Shown in pieces: positions 53,434-63,176 of a stretch of 64,000 bases of DNA. A model generated the notes under the pieces. The model saw nothing but the letters and a program-made list of their open reading frames with translations, was not told the DNA's origin and did no database searches. Positions within the stretch are counted from its first letter, which is position 1, and each line of letters starts with the position of its first letter. Both the position numbers and the translations under genes were made by a program. The DNA comes from Ambrosia x helenae (lineage: Eukaryota > Streptophyta > Magnoliopsida > Asterales > Asteraceae): the NCBI GenBank assembly GCA_030844895.1, contig CM061233.1, positions 55,667,453 through 55,731,452 of the forward strand, in the 5' to 3' direction.

Positions 53434-53946
53434 TGTATGTGAGTGTAAGGATCGATAACAAACAAAGATTGATCAAACAAGTTAGTTTCAGGTGCGGAAA
53501 CCCTAAAACTATCACAAAATAATAATCAAACAGATTCAAACACACAGATCATCATTTTCAATCAATTTCATTAATAAAACACTTGTTTACACGTTGAATT
53601 ATCAATACAATCAAGGTTTAAACGTAAAACAAGTTTAACAAAATCTAGAGAGAGTTTTCAGAAAGAGGAGGGAATAATAATCATCAAAATTACATTCAAA
53701 AATGAACTTAACCTATTTATAGGCCTGCACATTCGCCCAAACTGTTCATGCGAATGTGCAGGTTCGCCCATATCAACTGGTCGAACCAAGTTCTTCAATA
53801 ATCTATTCTTCATTCGTCCAAATCCACTTCCTTCGCACCTTTCTGTTCTCCTTCGTACCATCTAAACCACTCCTTCGCACCTTCGATATTTACAAACCAA
53901 AATGTGTTTTACAATCCAAAGCTTTAGTCGCACTTTTGCATCTACA
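53434..53946 (-). repeat. A 5' LTR (513 bp)
   Basis: Nearly identical to 38916-39428: I count four differences. Carries the TATA box (about 53713-53723) and the same perfect 13-bp hairpin, arms 53724-53736 and 53750-53762. Confidence 0.95.
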
Positions 53947-53951
53947 ATACA
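53947..53951. repeat. Target site duplication of A, right copy (ATACA)
   Basis: Matches 38911-38915. Confidence 0.92.
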
Positions 53952-54395
53952 GACAAATGAAACAGCTAGCTCAAATGGTTAAGGCATCTTGTGTTAAACG
54001 TTTGAACCGGACCAGACTCGAGTTCGAGTCTGGTCATCAACAGAATATATTTTTTTTACATACTAGTGAGAAGGAGAGGGGCTTGGGCCGGGTTATTGGG
54101 CTGGATCAGAGTTAGTGTTGGGCTACGGGTGTTGGGTTGGATTATAGGTTGGTTGTTATTATAGTTATGGTTTAGGAAGTAAAATGATAGGTATATAAAT
54201 TTGTTTTATTTTTTTTAACATTCTAAAAAAAAATTCAGATTTATTATTATTATTATTATATACATTTATATATATATATATATATATATGGGTTGTGAGT
54301 TTGGAAGAATAAAAGCTTAGGCACTTTTATATAAAGATGTTTAGAATAAGGGCTTTTACGTAAAAAATTTTGGGAAACATTTTTGCGATGTTACA
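53952..54395 (-). other. X, right part: probable gypsy LTR start with embedded repeats
   Basis: Read on the minus strand it begins TGTAACATCGCAAAAATG at 54395, a style common for gypsy LTR starts, exactly where the B ORF is broken. Also contains an (ATT)n run (54241-54260) and an (AT)n run (about 54271-54289). Non-coding. Its other half would be 38346-38915 beyond A. No target duplicate is visible on the B side. Confidence 0.4.
53961..54057 (+). repeat. tRNA-derived SINE-like segment
   Basis: Has an A-box-like TAGCTCAAATGGTTAAGGC (about 53969) and a B-box-like GAGTTCGAGTC (about 54019), with the B box lying in a 6-bp stem (AGACTC/GAGTCT) as in a tRNA T-arm, then a T-run at 54050-54057. No acceptor stem pairing is evident, so it is not a functional tRNA. 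Only one copy is seen in the window. Confidence 0.5.
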
Positions 54396-55076
54396 AAACA
54401 CCATCCGGAGGAATCGAGGATATAGTAAAAACTTCAGATTCCTCGTGCCATTCACAGGCTCCAACAAATGTTCCATTAGCATTCCTGATACATTGAACGG
54501 TTTGTTCAATACGAGTGCCACCATCATCGAGCTAATACTCTTACGCATCAAATCATATCCTCCAGTGGCTGAACCAAAGCCGTGTATCAATACATGTGCC
54601 AAGTATTTGAACTGTGGACACAGCTTTCCCTTATGCATTGAACCATCAGTGATCGGTCCATTGTACTTCATCCTCAGATAGCACTTTCGTTGATCCATAA
54701 AACTAAGCTCTTTGGGATCCGTCTTCTCATCTTGCAGATTCAATGCTTCTCTAATATCCTGCTCAGATACAATCACCATCTTTCCTTGGATCTTGCTAAT
54801 CATAGACGATTCGCAACTCCAGAAATCCAACTTCGCTTCAGTCCAGAATTCTTGTATCATGTCTCTGTAAATAATGGTAGGTGTAGCAATCGCGTCTATC
54901 ACCCGACTTCTCTTCAAGAACTCTATGATCTCAATAAACTTAGTATGCTTTTTAACCTCTCCAAGATACGCATAGCAATTATGCGCATTCTCGAATATCA
55001 AAAGCTCTTCAGTCACTTTCTTTGCAGGCTGTGAGGATGATCCTGCTTGTTCAGTAGGCTTCTCTTGTTTAGACAT
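54396..55076 (-). pseudogene. B 3' ORF, N-terminal part
   Basis: ATG at 55076 (MSKQEKPTEQAG...). 227 residues closely matching the A 3' ORF N-terminus (NAHNCYAYLGEVKKH, IIYRDMIQEFWTEAKLDFW, GPITDGSMHKGKLCPQ), cut after FLRMVF by X. The next roughly 270 residues are missing before the C-terminal part resumes at 38345, so the middle was deleted or lies in lost sequence. This N-terminal piece itself has no lesion. Confidence 0.88.
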
Positions 55077-55084
55077 GGTTTGAT

Positions 55085-55669
55085 CTGCAAAACAAAACAA
55101 AGAAACATGTTAAAAATCGACAAGATATTCAAAATTTGAATGTTTGGTAATTTATCTTCTCATTCGCCCAAACGGGGGTACGAATGAGAAAAACTTGGTG
55201 CGAATGAGAAAATATAAAGGTACGAATGTAAGAGTTTTTGATAAAATGTTTTATTCGCCCAATTATTGTTCATTCGCCCAGTGAAACATCTCCTTCGCCC
55301 ATTCGAAAGGTGCGAAGGAGTCTGTCTGCAATTTTAAATTTTCAATTCTGAATTTTATTGTTTCTAATCATGTTATTTTGATTTGTTTGGCAAGTAAAGA
55401 CACCGATTAAAGTTTTTAAAGCAACAATTTTGTCTATCATTCATTTTATCCATGTTTTCAGTTCAAAATTAGGGTTTATCCATTCATCAAGATCAACTGA
55501 ACATCCTGATGAATTAACACCACTAATTTTTGTTTCTTCTCCCCTTAAAACATTGATAGAATGAATCCTAAACATCAATTGCAACAATGAACATGTTTAT
55601 AACAGGTTTTAGAAAGCTAGGGCTCAAAACTGAAAACCATCGATTATAAGATCAATCCTTGTTGTTAAC
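55085..55669 (-). other. Intron upstream of the B 3' ORF
   Basis: Donor ACAG then GTTAAC at 55669-55664; acceptor TTTTGCAG ending at 55085; 585 nt. Same placement as in A (572 nt). TTCG-type motifs at 55160-55320. Confidence 0.6.
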
Positions 55670-55762
55670 CTGTAAGATTGAGTGGCAAATGATCAGCAAA
55701 AGTAGACGAGCACAATGATATAAAGCAAGATATCAGGGCAACAAGTGGACTTTAGTTCGGAA

Positions 55763-56260
55763 ATCAACAAAGAAATGATCAAACAAGTTTGATTTAGGTG
55801 CGGAAACCCTAAACCAATCACAAAATGATAATTAATCAGATCAAAACAAGTAAATCATCATTCAAAGCTTTTTCATTAATAATCAAGACTCAATTACACA
55901 TTGATAAAGTGAAAACAACAAGGTATGAACGTGAATTAAGTTTACAAAAACACTAGAGAGACACACTAGACTTGGTGGGAATAATAATGCTAAAACTTAC
56001 TTTCAAAAATCAGCTTAACCTATTTATAAGTTGCACGTTCGCCCACTTTGTTCGTGCGAACGTGCACATTCGACCAAACACTCTGGTCGAATGAAGCAAT
56101 ACATAAAAATCAAAAACTTCCTTCGCCTCCTGTGTCTCCTTCGTAAGAAATTCTTCCTTCGCACCTTCAGATTTCTTCCTTCGCCCATACAAAATCTCCT
56201 TCGCCCATTCGACTCAACCTATTGTAAGTCCAAAGCATTGGTCGCATAAATGCATCTACA
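55763..56260 (-). repeat. B LTR (about 498 bp, lacking its first ~20 bases)
   Basis: Colinear with the A LTR from 'gatcaaacaag' to GCATCTACA but about 20 bases short at the primer-site end and without a primer site. TATA at 56021-56030. Promoter hairpin: 11-bp arms 56032-56042 and 56056-56066. In B this LTR directly precedes exon 1 and the intron of the 3' ORF, so it acts as its promoter by position. Confidence 0.75.
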
Positions 56261-56603
56261 TCCGGCACCACCCATAAAGGGTCAACTGCGTAGGGTGAAC
56301 GCCATACTTCAACAAAACGTCCACCACAAACTTAGTGGCCGGCAGACGAAAACAACATTTGGTAAATGTGGCAGCGTACAATGCTATTTTACCAGGAGGT
56401 GCTTTCAAAGCAGTTTTCCCCTTGGCCGGAAGTTTTGGTTCCCATTCAGGCAAAATGCCATATTGGTCAAGAAAAGTCAAATATGAAGCTTTGTCCCACT
56501 TAATAATTGTAGCCTCTATACTTTTGGACGACTCTTTCCCCATATCTTTGACAGAATCTGACGTCTAGCTAGACTCTTGAACATCTTGTGATTCTTGAGA
56601 CAT
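56261..56603 (-). pseudogene. G antisense gene, N-terminal exon fragment
   Basis: ATG at 56603 (MSQESQDVQ...), then a TAG at about 56566-56568 where H has Lys. Continues GILPEWEPKLPAKGKTALKAPPGKIALYA...CCFRLPATKFVVDVLLKYGVHPTQL, the conserved start of the putative gypsy-type transposon domain, until B joins after codon GGTGCCGGA at 56261. TATA box TATATA at 56702-56707. The rest of exons 1-2 is deleted; exons 3-6 are at 34399-36687. Confidence 0.82.
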
Positions 56604-56701
56604 AATTAAAGAAATAATGGTGTTGGGGAAGCAGAGACGTTGAAGAAGGGATTCAAATTTTGAAATAGTCGGAAATGGGAAAAGCCACAATCGAAACTCA
56701 A

Positions 56702-56707
56702 TATATA
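56702..56707 (-). promoter_or_regulatory. TATA box of the G antisense gene
   Basis: CCTATATATTG on the minus strand about 100 bases before the ATG; conserved in H at 57788-57794. The promoter region ends at 56773, where the H LTR begins. Confidence 0.6.
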
Positions 56708-56773
56708 GGCTTTGTAATTAATACGCCTGACGTCATACTCAGAAGAATGGACAAGCTTTTCGGGGATGAGCCT

Positions 56774-57330
56774 TGAAGAAACAAATAGCCTCACCACCGG
56801 TTAAGGATGATAAGATTATGAGTTACTACAGGGTTGATCCTTCACTAACAGCTACGGCTTGGAGATACCTGTAAACAAGGTTGAATGTATGGGTGTGGAG
56901 ACGACTACAAAAACGGGGTGAACGGGGATACTATCTAGTGTGATAGCTCTCCAGGTCAGTAGAAAGTGTCATCTCCTATTGGGGATGTGATCCTTTTTAT
57001 AGGAGAGTCCGTATGCCACCATTACCCAAGTCTTAACCGTGGTTAGGTTGTCTCCATCACCCTTAATTGTGTTAGTAAGGTGATATGTGGAAAGCATAAT
57101 TAATGGGAATAGTGGAACATAATACCGCCTCTATTGTTTAGTCAACGTGCTTGAAGCCTTTATTCATGCATGACATTTGACCATGCATGACTTTCGCCTT
57201 GACCGAGACTTGACCATTGACCGATCATTAATGAGCCTTGACCGTATCTTGCGCGTAGCTTTTGTCCGCGCGGTGACGTTCTGCCGGGTTTGGGTATGTG
57301 GAATGGTGTATTCAGTACCCAATCCCATCA
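56774..57330 (-). repeat. H 3' LTR (557 bp)
   Basis: Reverse-complement relative of 17231-17807: CACCGGTTAAGG, TATAGGAGAG and AATCCCATCA are all recognisable. Keeps the inverted repeat CTCCTAT/ATAGGAG around the TATA box (56973-57006). Confidence 0.88.
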
Positions 57331-57345
57331 AGTCCCCCAGTCCAG
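57331..57345 (-). other. H polypurine tract
   Basis: CTGGGGGACT on the element strand directly before the LTR. It fixes the orientation of H independently of its coding sequence. The following 57346-57780 is non-coding promoter DNA of the antisense gene, with GCGTG-rich words near 57660-57700. Confidence 0.75.
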
Positions 57346-57787
57346 TGTGTCTCTTATCTAAGAAGTAATGATGAGATGTGAGGGGCGCTGGACTTACTAG
57401 ATGTGTGGTTTTATTTCCTGTGCTGTTGTCTTGCGGTTTAGGCCAGTTGTTCTGTGTTGCGGAATTCATATGCGGAGAGCGGGTGATGAGAATTTACGTC
57501 AACTTTCCGCAGGAGATAGGACACGTCAGTTGTTTTATGTGGACAGTTGTCAGTTCCCCCATGCATTTGAAAAGTTGTGGTCCATATGGCGAGTGGGTAT
57601 GACGTGACCTGTTGCAGTTGAGACGTGTGCAGGTAGGTTGAGGCGGTTGTCAGGCGAGTGGGCGCGTGAGGCGCGTGTGGCGTCTGTTTGTCTTCAGGTG
57701 TACACGTGTCGTTTCCCTATTAGGCTCATCCCCGAAAAGCCTGTCCATTCTTCTGAGTATGACGTCAGGCGTATTAATTACAAAGCC

Positions 57788-57794
57788 TATATAT
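57788..57794 (+). promoter_or_regulatory. TATA box of the H antisense gene
   Basis: CCTATATATTG about 100 bases before the ATG at 57892. The G copy preserves it, as it does the 90 bases before it, including TGACGTCA-like TATGACGTCAGG. Confidence 0.65.
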
Positions 57795-57891
57795 TGAGTT
57801 TCGATTGTCGCTTTTCCCATTTCCGACTATTTCAAAATTTGAATCCCTTCTTCAACGTCTCTGCTTCCCTAACACCATTATTTCTTTAATT

Positions 57892-60800
57892 ATGTCCCAA
57901 GAATCACAAGATGTTCAAGAGTCCAGCAAGACGTCAGATTCTGTCAAAGATCTGGGGAAAGAGTCATCCAAAAGTATAGAGGCTACCATTATTAAGTGGG
58001 ACAAAGCCTCATATTTGACTTTTCTTGACCAATATGGCATTTTGCCTGAATGGGAACCAGAACTTCCAGCCGAGGGGAAAACTGCTTTGAAAGCACCTCC
58101 TGGTAAAATAGCATTGTACGCTGCCACATTTACCAAATGTTGTTTCCGTCTGCCGGCCACTAAGTTTGTGGTGGACGTTTTTTGAAGTATGGCGTTCACC
58201 CTACACAGTTGACCCTTTATGGGTGGTGCCGGATACTGCACTTTGAGGCCACTTGCCGAGCATTGGAGATTGAACCGACCTTTGAGAGGTTGAACGTATT
58301 TTATGTTCTTGAAGCAGCACGTGGTGGTAGCGGTTGGTATAGCTTAGGCATTCGCCGGAAAGTTAAACAACTTGTATCAGAGAAGGTGAAGTCCATGTAT
58401 GAATGGAAGGATAAGTTTTTCTATGTCAACCATGGTGTCATTCCTGCACCTTTTCAATGGATGGTGTTAGGTTTAAAGGAGAAAATAGCTGAATTCCCTC
58501 CTATGGTAGGATTTAAAGACCAAGATTGGTACAAGACACTCTGTGATCATGCTACTCCCTTGATGATGGATGAATGTCCGGAGAGTGTTTTAAATTTGCT
58601 GGGGATCAGTCTTATCTGCCCTGAGGGTCATGACCCAAATCCTCCAAAAGGTATTGAAGTCATACCTGCTTTATTGTTTATATTCTTTCTTGTATTATTG
58701 TTCATATGTTTCCTATATATTCAGATGTTACTCTGTTTCAACTGTTTGCCAAGCGTGGCGAAGCTAAGGTGTTGTACACTCCAGCTGTCGCAGGTGCGCC
58801 ACGGTTGTCTGAAAGAACAAGCGGGAATTTTTTGTTTCCCAATCTGGTGGATCCTCCGAAGCAGTACGTCCATACAGGTTATGAACCTTATCCATTTCTT
58901 TTATTATTGTTAGTTTTCTTTTTGTGCGCGAAGGAAGCGCAGTAGGTACGCGTCCAGCGTACTGATTTAGCGCATTCTTCGTGGTAGGTGCGGGTATACA
59001 ACTCCGCAGAAAAGCCATAAGTGATGTTGAGGAAGTTACTTCGGAGCGCAAGAAGTCCTTTGGTTAGTTTTTATAACTTCTAAATTCATTCCTCACGCAT
59101 AGTTTAATTTTATACAGATGGGGTTTCCGCGTCAGGCATGGGTACATCTAGGAAGCGTGCCATAGCAAACAAGAGAACCAAACCACCTGCTGCTCCCATC
59201 ATTGTTGAAGAGGTTGATGAAGAGTTGACGGAGTCTGACACGGAATTAGAGCATAAACGTACTAGGCGTTCTTCTCCTGTCCGCCAGTCAGATGATATTG
59301 CTGAAGATTTGTATCAGCAAAGGATCACCGAGTTGAATCAAAAACAGGTGCAAATTCCTCAATCTTCAGTTGGAAATCTAGAGACGACCCGACCGGAACC
59401 TATTTCCGCAGTTCCAGTGAATGTTATTAAACCATTGACATGGCCGACCACGGACAAGCTACAGATTCCTGTTAAACCTCCGCCCGTGCGCGAGAATCTA
59501 CCGATGAAAACGCTGAGGCATCTGTCTGGTACTCGTATTCTTGTGTCCCTCTTTATATATTTTGTGATAAATCCGTTGAAATACTGTGAACAGCATTTAA
59601 TGTAGGGCAACATCTTTTTTCAGAGTCTCGGAAGAAGCATCCACCTTTGGTGTTGAAGAAAGTATCCTTGCCTGACCAGCCTGCCGATGTGACCGCGCAG
59701 GTGACAATGGATACAACTGAGACGATTGTGGAGGAGGATTTGCTATCACAGGCTGAGCCAATCCCGGATGATTTGGTTGTTGACGTAGAGAAGGACGTCA
59801 CGCCACAGGGTGGGCCTACCCCGGATGATTGGTGATTGATGTGGAGAAGGATGTTGGGAAAGGGGTGGATGAGTCTGAAACTCCTAATCTGAGTATAGGG
59901 TGTCCTGATTCGCTGTCGAAGCAAGCGCATGAGCCGAGTTCATCACAAGGATTTGAGGCTGCACTTGATAGTGGGAAAAAAGATGAAGTTATTGGTGAGA
60001 ATCCATCCGGTTTCAAGTGCACAGTGGTGGACTATACTGTGATTTACACTGATGCTTCTGCAAGTGTTGGTGGTAATTCTAGTCATCGACGGAGAATGCC
60101 CTCATCGGGTCAAGCGGACCCCTCTAGACCATATCAACCGCGCTGGGACATCCTTGACACAACTCGTTTTACGAATGCGCTTGATGCGCAGGAGTTTGTC
60201 ATGATGTCTGTTCCTCCTGTTGAGCGCGATTACCAAGATAGTGTCGACCGGCGTTCTCTGTTCATTGATATGGCAATGAACTTTTCTTTGGGTGTTAGCG
60301 GCCTCGGGGCTCTTATTAGGCGTGAGAATGAGTTTCAACGGGATTACCAGAATTTGAAGGATTCGGAAGCCGCGTTGTTGGGGCGCGAAGAAGAGTTCCA
60401 GCGCGCCCGTCATGAGATCCGGGCACAGATTGAGCATCACCAGAAAGTTGCTCGTGATGCTGTTGAGGAGATGGAGAAGGTAAAGAAGGAGAAAGCCGAA
60501 GCCTCTCAGGCTTGGTCCATTGCTTGTAAGAGGACCAACCATGAATACGAACTATTGCGATCCACCATTAAAGAGTTGAAGCTTGAAAATGCTCGCTTGA
60601 AGAAAGAGGTGGAGCAAAATCAGATATCATATGGGGAGAAGCAAGCGGAACTTGCCGATGCCATTCAAAAATACAATGGTCAGCATGATGAACTCCTCAA
60701 CGCGACTTCCTCCTTGTCTGATGCGGAGACCAAAATAAAAGACTTAGCTTTGGAAAACTCCCAGTACCAAGAAGAAAAAGCCCTGGCGGAGTCCTCTTGC

Positions 60801-61424
60801 ACACAGGCAAAAATGGAATTGGACAAAGTGCAAGCTTTGTTTGGATAAGCCACCGACATGGTTGTTGCTGCTAATGAGAGGATCGCGTGGTTGATGAGTG
60901 ATGGAGTCGCTAGGGTAACCTATAAGATCTCCCTTTTGTATTTTGATTATTGACTTATGAAATTTGTTGATGTGTTATTTTTTGTTGTGCAGATATTTAA
61001 GCGCGTTTGGAACGATCCTGCGCTGACAGAGGTGATTGCTCGCATTTCTAGTTCTTCCGTGAAGCAGGGGATCAAGCTCGGTTTCTCCGAAGGCTTTTGC
61101 CACCATGCAGATGGCAAGGAGAAAGAGTCCGGTCCGTACGAGAATGAGTCGTACGATGATGAATTACTGAAGGCTTATGATGATTATGAGCACCTGAAGT
61201 TTGAAGTCTTCGATTTGCTGGAGGCTTACGCGAAGACTGATGATCCTACGGGGGAGTTGCACAGCTACATTATAAAGTCTGACCGTCTTGGTGCGGAGTT
61301 TGCTGAGAAAGCGCAAATGGAAGAGACAGCCAAAGTAGGGGCGACAGATGGTCAGGCTGGAACATCCTCTGCGGCTGGTGACAAGAATGCTGAAGATATA
61401 TCGCAATATCTTAATCTTGGTTGA
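57892..61424 (+). pseudogene. H antisense gene: six exons, putative gypsy-type transposon protein
   Basis: Exons by phase-consistent GT-AG joins: 57892-58650, 58725-58877, 58988-59062, 59118-59528, 59624-60914, 60993-61424. Introns are 74, 110, 55, 95 and 78 nt. Exons 1-2 hold the conserved domain (APPGKIALYAATFTKCC, LTLYGWCRILHFEATCRAL, GGSGWYSLGIRRKV, WKDKFFYVN). Exon 4 is Lys/Arg- and Pro-rich; exon 5 has a roughly 200-residue coiled coil (EEMEKVKKEKAEASQAW, KELKLENARLKKEVEQN); exon 6 ends SQYLNLG. Lesions: one-base loss near 58180, one-base loss near 59828, CAA to TAA at 60846-60848. Compared with G the three lesions are private to H. Function unknown; the coiled coil suggests self-association. 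Confidence 0.82.
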
Positions 61425-61430
61425 ACAATA

Positions 61431-61435
61431 TCTTT
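61431..61435. repeat. Left target-site candidate of E (TCTTT)
   Basis: Five bases before the E LTR. The partner copy would be beyond the window, so this is unconfirmed. Confidence 0.4.
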
Positions 61436-62046
61436 TGTGACACCCGGCATATTTAGGTTAACACTTTTCATATTTTACATACATACGTTTCGTACTTTAC
61501 ATACATGCGTATCATACTTTGCATACATACGAGTCTACCTCAACGAAAACATTGAAAACAACTACTTAATATCATACTTGACCAGGTCGGTCGAGTCGTA
61601 TCGATGATTCGGGAATCATCGGGAGCCGTTACAATGGTCCGAGGGACCATTGGGTGTCGGTCCATAACCATGTGTACAAGGATCGGTGATTCGTGGAATC
61701 GCCGGGTTTAACGCACACACGCAAGTCTCGGGTCCCGGGAATTGGTGATCGGGTGGGAACGTGTTATTTATCGTGCATTATATGTTGGTAATCATTATGT
61801 GACTTGTCGGTATGTGAAAACGTGTTTATATATGTTAAAATAGGGTTTAACGCGCCAAAAACACAAACGTTTGGACTATAGGCGATTAGGCTTGTGTGGG
61901 ATAGCCTAATCGCCACATGTAAGGGCGAGTAGGGAGTGGTTAAGGGCGATTAGGGGCTATTCGCCTGATGGTTCAGGCGAGTAGCAGCCCTACTCGCCTA
62001 TACTGCTGCGTACTCGCCTGAAATGCATTGAACGACCAAAAACGCC

Positions 62047-62054
62047 TATAAATA
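62047..62054 (+). promoter_or_regulatory. TATA box of LTR E
   Basis: CCTATAAATACC about 610 bases into the LTR, followed by a C-rich stretch typical of a plant start region. Confidence 0.55.
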
Positions 62055-62968
62055 CCACCCTTGACCTCCAAAACATCATTTGTGCAACCCTAGCCGTCGC
62101 ATAACATAACCCAACGCACAAACACCCTCTGGAACTCGTTTTTGCATCAAAACCACCAGTTTCAAGCTTATTCCATCATCACCTCTTGATTACAAGGTGT
62201 GTTCTTCAAACCCAAACCTTTATTTGATTATGTTTTACTCCCTAAACGTCCAGACCTGGCTTATAAGTGTTTTTACCTTTGAAAATCCATTTAAAACCGT
62301 TTTTAAACAAACCCACACCTTTACATGTGTTGTATGTGTTATATGTGATTAAAGATAGAATTTTTAGGATTGAATCATGATTGTTTTTGTGTTATTATGA
62401 TGTTTATGGCTATTACAAGTTAGTATGATGATGTCCTAGGAGTTTGAATGGTTTTGGTTGTGTATTGTTGATACTTGATGTTTTGACCCATTTGAAGGAT
62501 TTTGAATGATTAAGGATGTTATGAGGTGTGTTGTTGATTGTATGATGTTAGGGTTTGCTCTAGGATGATGCTAGAACAGTAGGATGCTATCGGATAACGT
62601 GGTTATGTGATTTAATCTGAATAATTGCTATTTAGGGCAAGTTCTTGCATGTTGGTGTGATGTTTACATGCTAAGTTACTATTTTGGGAAAACGCTCGCA
62701 TTCGAAACTGTTAGAACAATGAAAACTTAGGGGTTTTGCTTGAAATATGTTTGTTAATGTGTTAGGATGATTATTGGATGTTCCTACATGTTTCGGATCT
62801 GATTTGGAGTGTTCGGCGCGCGAAATTGCACTACAGAACAGTATAGGCGAGTAGGATCCTACTCGCATGAGGCTTTAGGCGAGTAGGCTCCTAAATGCCT
62901 GATGTAGAGGCGAGTACAAGCCCTATTCGCCTATATATAGGCGAGTAGAGGCCTATTCCCCTCAACTA

Positions 62969-63176
62969 CTAGCAATTACAATCCTAATTGCCTATACAAC
63001 TAGCAATTACAATCCTAATTGCCTATACTACTAGCAATTACAATCCTAATTTCCTATACTACTAGCAATTACAATCCTAATTGCTTATACTACTAGCAAT
63101 TACAATCCTAATTGCCTATACAACTAGCAATTACAATCCTAAATGCCTATACTTAAGCAATTACGATCCTAAATGC
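62969..63176 (+). repeat. 31-bp tandem repeat in LTR E, about 6.5 units
   Basis: Units begin CTAGCAATTACAATCC at 62969, 63000, 63031, 63062, 63093 and 63124, a strict 31-base period, with a degenerate last unit from about 63152. Each unit contains ATTAC...TAATTGCC, a short inverted word. The corresponding region of E2 is outside the window. Confidence 0.92.

Larger units (their letters stand above)
38916..53946 (-). mobile_element. Element A: complete 15.0-kb Ty1/copia element with a 3' extra ORF
   Basis: Both LTRs (513 bp each), 5-bp TSD ATACA, tRNA-Met primer site, gag, pol, extra ORF and polypurine tract are all present. Size and order (gag, pol, then a large ORF before the 3' LTR) fit the Sirevirus-type copia elements that carry an additional, sometimes called envelope-like, ORF; I see no envelope features here. 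The LTRs differ at about 4 of 513 positions, a recent insertion. Pol has three lesions and the 3' ORF one, so this copy is not autonomous now. Confidence 0.93.
36728..56260 (-). mobile_element. Element B: truncated copia relic, LTR plus 3' ORF, split by X and A
   Basis: Minus strand: LTR (about 55763-56260), intron (55669-55085), N-terminal 3' ORF (55076-54396), then X/A insertions, then the C-terminal part of the same ORF (38345-36728). No gag, pol or primer site is present between LTR and ORF, and the 3' end with its LTR is gone. The right edge is a proper LTR end (GCATCTACA); the left edge at 36727/36728 joins mid-ORF to the G antisense gene with about 700 bp of G missing, so a deletion and not a clean insertion made that junction. 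Confidence 0.75.
17231..56773 (+). mobile_element. Element G: Ty3/gypsy Tat-lineage retrotransposon with antisense genes, split by D and B
   Basis: Plus-strand order after mentally removing nested elements: 5' LTR (17231-17807), primer site, gag (17854-19537), pol with dual RNase H (29797-33543), then a block on the opposite strand containing a small ORF (33794-34069) and a multi-exon gene (34399-36687, resuming 56261-56603). Its own 3' LTR is not seen: H is inserted at 56774 and the window ends before G could resume. Antisense extra ORFs between pol and the 3' LTR are known from Tat-lineage elements, such as Grande-type elements in grasses. About 700 bp of the antisense gene is missing at the B junction. 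Confidence 0.85.
56774..61435 (-). mobile_element. Element H: Tat-type gypsy copy in reverse, 3' LTR plus antisense gene only
   Basis: Minus strand: gag-pol absent from the window, antisense gene (transcribed plus, 57892-61424), polypurine tract, 3' LTR (57330-56774). The LTR outer end (TTCTTCA) abuts G at 56773, consistent with insertion of H into the G promoter region. H is cut at 61436 by E, so its other half should follow E beyond the window. Confidence 0.8.

Noticed and set aside
53961..54057. Functional tRNA gene
   Set aside because: A- and B-box-like words are present, but no acceptor stem or regular anticodon arm can be drawn; SINE-like relic preferred.
56774..57330. 3' LTR of element G
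   Set aside because: It is in the wrong orientation for G, and its polypurine tract lies on the right side (57331-57345), so it belongs to H.
57378..57607. Short plus-strand ORFs between the H polypurine tract and the antisense-gene TATA box
   Set aside because: Not conserved, no domain, and located in promoter DNA.
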